From assembly GCA_949825065.1 (NCBI GenBank), contig OX463848.1, positions 36,919,491 to 36,983,490 of the forward strand: a DNA stretch of 64,000 nucleotides. Direction: 5' to 3'. Source of the stretch: Odontocerum albicorne (Eukaryota; Arthropoda; Insecta; Trichoptera; Odontoceridae). Below the pieces are notes generated by a model. The model had not been told where the DNA came from. It was given only the letters and a program-made list of their open reading frames with translations, and searched no databases. This document shows, one piece after another, positions 10,901 to 19,900 of this stretch (its first letter is position 1; each line of letters starts with the position of its first letter). Position numbers and translations under genes: made by a program.

Positions 10901-13900
10901 ATACAACTGAAATTTATATACTTCTATCTTCATAAACATTTCCATTAGCCATTGTCTATCTACTGCAGGATAAGGGAGTCCCCTCAACATCCCCATTCAC
11001 CTCTGTACATCACTATCATTTTTTTGTAAGTTCCAATAAATCTGTGGTCTTGGAATATACACATGCTGCTATGGAAATCATCTTGGTCTCGGCTACCTTA
11101 GTTCAGTTTGATTCAACCACCCCTCATGTTGTTACGAGGGACAAAATAAGTCCCCATCGAATGTGATCGATATGTGGCAACTCACCCGAATGTGAAAAGT
11201 ATGTCATCGTGGAAAAATGAATGACTCACAGTGCAGTAAATATATTTATAAAGCGACTTATGGCCTGGAGTTCAAACAGCCTAGCAAATTGGCAGTACTT
11301 TCAAAGAAAAGTTCAAATGCAGCAACCTTAGTTCAGTTTGATTCAACCACCACTCATGTTGTTACGAGGGACAAAATAAGTCCCCATCGAATGTGATCGA
11401 TGTGTGGCAACTCCCCCGAATGTGAAAAGTATGTCATTGTGGAAAAATGAATGACTCACAGTGCAGTAAATATATTTATAAAGCGACTTATGGCCTGGAG
11501 TTAAACAGCCTAGCAAATTGGCAGTAGTTTCGAAGAAAAGTTCAAATGCAGCAAAACTCTCTTTTGACGCCACTAGATCAGTCCGAAGATGAATCGGTGT
11601 AAAGCTGAGTAAAGAACTCTTCTTAAATTAATGACTAGATTATCATTGTATTACGACAATATGTGAACTATGGATTAATCAAAATGGCCTTAAAATTATA
11701 ACAGGGCAAAGAAACAAAACTAAAGCTAAAAAGTTTGTCATTAAAGCTTCAATATATAAAATTTCATCCTTAAATTATGCAATGTGTTTTGAACCTACAT
11801 ATGAGGTATTATTTTCTATAAATATTCATTAATTTTTCTTGTATATGTAGTATACAAAAGCTTTCTGAATTCTAATTCTAAGGTATATTAATTACGCAAT
11901 GAGTTCAGAGTGTGGGTATAGGTACCTATATAATGAAAATGTACCTATGATGGAACAGGGGGTAAAGAAAAGGGCTCAGGAGGGTATTGGTGGTACACCG
12001 TTCTTTATAACTTTCGTTAAGTGGTACAATTCAAAAAAAGTTTGCGAACCCTTGATACAGAAATATAGTTTATTCCGTATGATATGAGTATTGTTGTTCT
12101 GTAGTTCATGAATTATTTTATTATGTAAAGGGACAAATGTAGATTCTGCTCGATCCTGAGGCCATTTTCTGCTTCTCCTTATTTTATTGGATACTTAATC
12201 TCGAAGTTCATTCAAGACTTCATCAAGTTCTAAAAAGTAAATCGTAATGATTTTATTATTTCCTATTCTGTATTTAAACTGAATTCTTTAATTTAATTTT
12301 TCCAGGCCATATCTCTTAGAGTACTTAACGTCAGCAGCAGGAGACCGACGCAGGCACTGCCAGGGGACGGCAGCCGTGTGCCTCGCGAACCTCAGGAAGA
12401 CTGCAAAGTGTGGCGGAAGGAAGAACGTCCCCAGTGTAGAGGAGGTAATTAGTACATTGTTTTAGAATCCACAAATTTGTTTATCTGACAACATTGCAAA
12501 AAAGCTAACATTTTTGTTATATGTATTTTTTCCTTTTTTTGTCAAATCTTACAAGATGCATCAGTTGTAACCAAGTTTAAGACAGGGACAAATGCTTTTT
12601 GCAATTGGCATTATTTGATTCACCAATTAACCATCTTTTAACCCTTCCTGTCCTGTGATGTGTAAGTAGTACACATTGCTTCTAAAAACTTTAATATCTC
12701 TATAAATAATATAAATACTGGGTTTAGATTTTAGGTATTCCTCCGTAATACATTTACGCATTGAATAAAAAAAATAATATTTATTATAATTAGCACTTAT
12801 CGGCACATCAGAAATATTTTGTGAAAATTGGGAATAAATTCACCAATGCAATCAAACGTGTGCCAGTGTGTGACGTAGGTATATTCATTCTAAAAAAACG
12901 CTATGGGTGAGGAAGCGACGCTATTCACGTCTCACTCTCACTCTACTTCGGTATATGGAAATGTAAGAAATAGAATCTCAGTTCTCTTACTTCAGTAGCT
13001 CGCAGGCTTTTGTTTGAGGTGGTCGCTTCGCCTGTTTTGTGAACGTCGGCCGATGTTTTTTTTCATGTTTTCAGCAATTAAATTTCAATTATTATCACTT
13101 TTGACTTCAAATTTATTTAATTTAAGCGATTGGCTATGAATATTCTTATTTTAAATAGCTCATTTTTACATGTGTATTGAATACACAGCACCGGAAGGCG
13201 GGGATTTTTTTAGCACAGGAAGGGAAAGGTTAATTGATTAAAAAATTAAAATGTGTAAGTTATAACTATGTAGCCTCTCATGATCAACTCTACACCCACC
13301 TGTGCGAGATGAACCCTATATAGTCGTACTATATTGAAATTAAGGTCCCCATTCCCTTTGGAGGTAGGGTGCGATGAACTGACAGCAGATTAGGGGGGCT
13401 GGAGGATCCGTCCAATCTATTCCATAGAGATTCTCCTAACTTAGGTGTAGATTGGCAGTAGGGTGTACACTTTAGTAAATGAGCTAACATGCTACTGCCG
13501 TATAGAAAGCCAAGGGAAACCATTACACTATCTTCCCAAGATAACTACAATTTATTATTATTGTTTAAGTTTTGTATAATATTTAGTACGACCCACTTCA
13601 GCAAGCAACATACCACTTTTCAAAAGATATAACTACTTAACGCTGCCTCATAGTCTTTGAGGGATTGCTTTGAGCACTTAATCGCCTTTTAGAAGTATTT
13701 TTTTCACAGAAACAAAGGTTGCACACAACATAAGTAATGAATAAATTATTCATCACATCACTTTGTTCCTGTAGATTTATTATTTTGACATTTATTAATT
13801 TCTAGAAAGGACACCTTTGAGGTCAATTTTATCTTCATCGAATAAATTGATTGTTCTGAATCAATCCAATAGGGTGAGGCATTATGACAAGCCTTTCGCT

Positions 13901-16900
13901 GTTACTGGTCATGGAATGGTCTGTCTCGAAGTGTTTTATATATATATATATGGGTCTAGCTTTAGAAAGTATTAGAAGACCACCCTTTTTGGGAGGTCTT
14001 ATCAAAATTTATGATTATACATGAACACTACACACATACATTACACTCCACCTAAAGCTGAATGTGTTACTTTCACATATCAGAAGGTTTCTTTGTAGTT
14101 CGCCTTCCCTTGTTGAGTTTTCTGCGGTTTTCTTATCAAATTTGTTTTTCTTAACATATCAGAAACGGGGAAGTACCGTATCTAATGACCTTCACCTTCC
14201 TATCTTTGCACCTAACTTAAACACATATTTATTTTTTAATATTTTTAATCTGTAAATAAAAGTGCGTAAGAATTCCAAGTAAGAGCACCCTTGAGGATAG
14301 TCTGCTATTTAAACGGCACTATATAAATTGTCCTTTTTATTATTACTATTTATGTTAAGAACTCTGGATCTTTTTCAAAGATTTTCGATCTGAGGTTCCG
14401 AAGACTAACTGAAAAGAAAACTTTTATATTTATTTGTATATTTGCAATTACACAGATGAAATTGTTTATTTAATTTGCTATTGAAATACCATAGTCAATA
14501 ATATTTTTTCCATTTCTAGGTAACAGCCGTATCAGCAGGGCGCAGCGCCCGAAGACAGATCTACCGACTGCCCGGAGGGGCGGAGCGGGTTGTCAACACC
14601 CGTTGCTCTACCGTGGTACAGGATGTCATTCATGATCTTTGCGATCTGGTAAGATATTACATTAAGCAATCAATATTTTATTAAGTAAATTTAACGCTTC
14701 ATGAAGAATGCCATTTGAAATAAATTTTAAAACTAAAACAATGTGATTTATGGAAGCGAAAAGTGGATGTGGAAAAAGACTGAAAGGAGTCGAATAAATG
14801 TTGTAGAAATGCATGCACTGAGAAGAATACATGGGGTGTCCATGTATGACAAAATACAAAATGATATGATTAGGAATGAATGTGAACTTAATGCTGATGT
14901 GTTGTGTAAGATGAAGAAGAGCATGCTGCGATAATTTGGGCATGTGAGTGGAAGGCGTGTGAGAGGAAGATCAAGGAAAGTATGGTTGGATCAAGTGAAT
15001 GATATTCTAAAAGAATGAAATGTAGAAAGTCAGAGAAATCGTTGGAAGTTGTATGATTAGGTGTATGGATGTAAACGAGCCTAAGGATGTGTGTCGATAT
15101 AGCAAAAGTCTGGTACTCTGTCCTAACGTGATGTGTTGAGCAAGATGAAGGGCACTTTGAGATGGTTTGGACATGTAGAATAAAACTTATTTAAAGTGTT
15201 TAATGTGAGTGGAAGGCATAGTAGAGGAAAATCAAGGAAAGTACGGTTGGAATGATATTTTGAAAGAAGGAAACATTATGTCAGAGAAAATGTAGGAGTT
15301 GTATGAGAAGGTGTATGGATGTAGAAGAGGCGAAAGATGTGCATTACAATAGGAAAGTTTGGTACTTCCCTTCTCTGCTTACCCCGATAGGGAGATGGTA
15401 TGTATATATATACAAGTATGTTATGATTTTCTCAGTGTTATTTGTATAATTTGAAGGTGTGGCTTGAAAAACATCTATTATGCCATTGGTCAGGTTTTTT
15501 TTTTAACACTGGTGTAATGCCTAACCAGAAGGGGTCATACAAAATGGGCAATGAAACATGTGTTAAATAATGTATATTTTATGTAGTATTGCTTTGTTTT
15601 TGTTATCAATAAACAAGATTATTATTAATATTAATAATCTTGTGGTGATGTATGGTATAATATTTATTTAGTTGAGAAAAACACTTTTTCTTTTGAAAAG
15701 AATGAAGTAAATATTATTTCTTGCCTATCTACTTATCATAAAAATTACTTGATGGTGATGGTGATGATGACATCATATCATGAAATAAATCTTCCTTTCT
15801 TTTTCACCAACCTATTTTTTCCTTTGATTGATGACGTCCCTTTTATTTTTATGATGTATATTGTTCATGAATTTTGTAGAAATAAAAAAAAAACGAATAA
15901 TTTTTGCGACTGGTTGAAAGTTATAATCTGGCAATAAACTGGCAAATTGTTATGCAATGAAGTGTTTACCTAAATAAATAAATAAAAATTAACATACTCT
16001 GAATGTCTTGTTGTCAGATTGGTGTATCGAACGAAGCGGAGCAGGCCGAATTCTCCCTCTACTGCATAGTGCAGGGAGACGCTTTCACCATGCCCCTGGC
16101 TGCAGACGAGTACATTCTGGACGTCACGACTGAGCTTCAGAAGGCCGGTCAGCCCTTCTACCTCATCTTCTGCCGCAGCGTATGGTACCATCCACTGCGG
16201 CACGATGCTAGCCCACTTTATACTGAGGTAAAATATGTTATATATTTAATGCTTTGTATTATTTTTATTTATTTTATTTTATCAATGGTACAGTATAACA
16301 CATCGATCAATAAGTCCCGGGACTAACCAAAAGATGGTGCCTCTAATAACAAATCCATACCATTCTCAGTTAGTACCAATAGTAGATTCAGAGCGCTGTT
16401 TGGCACTGTTTACGCGAAATAAACAGGAGTTTTTGCGTCGGTATGTGACAATGGATGAAATTTGGATCCACCACTATACTCCGGAATCAAATCGGCAGTC
16501 AGCTGAGTGGAGAGCAGCCGGTGAAAGTCGTCTGAAGCGACCAAAAACTCGACAGTCGGCCGGGAAGGTTATGGCCTCCGTATTTTGAGATGCGCATGGT
16601 ATAATATTCATCGATCACCTTGAAAAGGAAAAACTATCAATAGCGAATATTACATAGCGTTATTGGAGCGTTTGAAGGCACAAATTGCAAAAAAACGGCC
16701 CCATATGAAGAAGAAAAAATTTCTTTTTCATCAGGACAATGCACCGTGTCACAAATTGATGATAACGATGGCCAAATTGCATGAGTAGAACTTCGAATTG
16801 CTTCCAAACCCACCATATTCTCCAGATTTGGCCCCAGCGACTATTGACTTCGCAGACCTCAAAAAGACGCTCCAGGGAAAGAGATTTGGCTCCAATGAAG

Positions 16901-19900
16901 AAGTGATTGCCGAAACTAACGCCTATATTGAAACCACAGATAAATCGTTCTACACGGCTGGCATAGAAAAGTTAGGAAAGCGTTGGAATCAATGTATCGC
17001 TCTTGAAGGAGACTATGTTGATGAATAAAAAAGAATTTTGGCAAACAAATGTTGTTCTAGTAGTTAGTCCCGGGACTTATTGATCGATGTGTTACCTTAC
17101 AAAATTGTTTTAAAAATAAAAATTGTTTGTGCTTCGTTTACAATTACAGCACCGATTATCCGGGGCTTAATTATCCATGAGTTGGATAAACCGTGGTCTT
17201 CTTTAGTATAATTTATTTTTAGATCCTTCAAAAAAAATTATTTTCCAAATTTTAATTAACGTCCACAATTTGAAAATAACAATGCAAGGACCTAAACTGT
17301 TATAAAACCAATGTTAACACTATACCAATTTGCTAACTTTTGTAAGTTGGGGGTATTTCCCCGCGCCCATACCAATGTAATTGCCGCGATATGATACATA
17401 CATTTAGCGGTTATATCTATCAAACATTGAAAAAGCCTGTTTGTGTACTCATCTTGTTTAGCAAAATTTATCTAGCATTTCAACTCTTAAAATGTTTAAC
17501 TTAATAAAAACTTTATTTGGATCAACTGTGTTTTTCATTTATCCGGGTTTGAGTGTAAAAGTGCCCTTGAGGAGAGTCTGCTCTTTAAATGGTGATATTT
17601 AAATTGTTCTCTTTTATTAATATTGTCAGTCTGTCACTTATGTGAACTTGTAACTCTTAAACAGTTGTTTAAGAAGATAGTTTGTTTCCACTGCAAGAGT
17701 TTTCATTAATATGCTATTATTTCCAGGTGCTGTTCAACCAAGTGGCCCCTGATTATCTGGAGGGGCTGTTACTAGAATTGCCAGGTGGGGGCCGTCCTTC
17801 TGCAGGGGCCTTGAGAGACGTGGCTCTGGTGGCTGCACTCTTGCATAGAGCTGCTGACCTCAACCATCCACCACACCTTAAAGAGGTACTTATTACTGAT
17901 TATTTTCATTCCTTGAAAGACTAAGTCTTTGCTTTAATAAGCCATATGGACAGACAGGCTTACTGAGTAGTAACCAACTATATATGGGAGTTTAATAATA
18001 ACACCCGTAGCCACTTGTGTAGTTCCTTACTCGCTATCATTATACAAATGGTGCCACTCTGTGTGAATTTAGTCTTTTTGATCGCATATGCAATGCTGAG
18101 CTTCGTGGTCCTCTGCTATGTCTTGAACTTGGCGCACCACCTGCCTCCCGGTTCATGCTGATTCTAGCGCTTAAAAAGGATTCTGCTTATTCCTTTATTT
18201 GATCCATTCATCCCATAGAACACCTTCCTCTTGCTCCCCTTCCTTCAACTCTCCCCGCGCTCACCAGCTTCTCCAGACTTTTATCATTTTTTTTAGCAAC
18301 ATGCCCAATGTATGTTAGGACTCTTTTTTTGTATCGAAAGTCTTTGGTAATCTCCAATTACATGTATTTACTTTTCCTTTCATAATTTTCTATCACATTG
18401 GATTTCACAACATTTATTCTCAGAGAAATTGCAACTTGGCAATAAACACACTATTTGGTAAGCTCTAAAATAAAGCATTTCATAAAAATATTTTGAAATT
18501 ATGTTATACAACATTTTGCAGATAAAATTCTTGCTACCGAAGCCAGTGCTGGGTCTGCGTGAAGTCAGGCCTGCCAGGTGGGCAACCCTGGTGCAAGCTG
18601 ACTGGGCTTCGGCGCAACCTCTCACCACACATCAGGCTAAGGCACAGGTAAGGCACACACTCATCTGTGTTGTTTTCTGCTTTGGAGGATTGGTGATGAG
18701 AAAACAAAATCAGTTTGGGTTATTTATTATTTGATATTTTTCCACAAAGCTCTCACCAGGTTATACTATATTGCATTAACTTTAAACAAAATTGTTATTT
18801 TCTAAAATATTTTATTTATTGTGCGCAATCATAATGAATGAAATTTCATATATTGAAGGAAGGGATACTATACTAGTGCTAAATTGGGTATTTCTGGATT
18901 AAGTCAATGTTTTTATTAGCTTTCTGAGTTGGTTGGGCATGTAGAATGAATGAATGGATAAAGTCTAATAAAACAAACATATAGCGCAAATTTGAGCGGA
19001 AGGGGTGGTAGAGGAAGACCAAGGAAAGTATGGTTGGATCAAGTGAATGATATTTTGAAGTAAATAAATGTAGTCAGTGAAATCATAGGAATTGTATGAG
19101 GTGTATGGATCTAGAAGAGGCAAAGGATGTATATATACGAGGGTGATCTGATAAGTACTTAGCCTACAAAAGAATAACAAAAATTTTGGAAAAGTGGCGA
19201 TTTATTTCTCAACATAATCTCCTTTGAGTTCGATACACTTGACCCAGCGATGCTCCAACTTCTTTAACCCGGCTGAAAAATACGTTTTCTGGAGGTCTGC
19301 AAAGTGGCGGTGATAACCTCTTCATTCGACTCAAATTTCTGCCCGGCGAGTGACTTTTTCAAATTTGGAAACAAAAAGAAGTCGCACGGGGCCAAATCCG
19401 GAGAATACGGTGGATGGGGCAGCAGTTCATAGCCTAATTCTACCAGTTTGGCCGTGGCGACGGCGGAGGTGTGAGCCGGTGCGTTGTCATGATGGAAGAT
19501 CACTTTTTTCTTTGCCAAATGGGGCCGTTTTTTCTGCAATTCGGCGTCGAATCGGCCCAATAATTCGGCGTAGTAGAGCCCTGTGACCGTTTTGCCCTTC
19601 TCCAGGAAGTCTATGTAGATCACACCTTTTAAATCCCAGAAAACGGTGGCCATCACCTTTCCGGCCGATAGGACAGTCTTCGCCTTCTTCGGAGCACGTT
19701 CGCCGGGTGAAGTCCACTGTTTCGACTGTTCATTGGTCTCGGGTGTGTACTAGTGCATCCATTTTTTGTCAACGGTCACGAAACGACGCAGAAACTCCTT
19801 CAGATTGCGCTTAAATATCGTCAAACACTGCTCTGAAGTGGTCTCACGGTTGCGCTTGTTGTCCGGAGTGAGCAAACGCGGCACCCATCGCGCCGACAGC

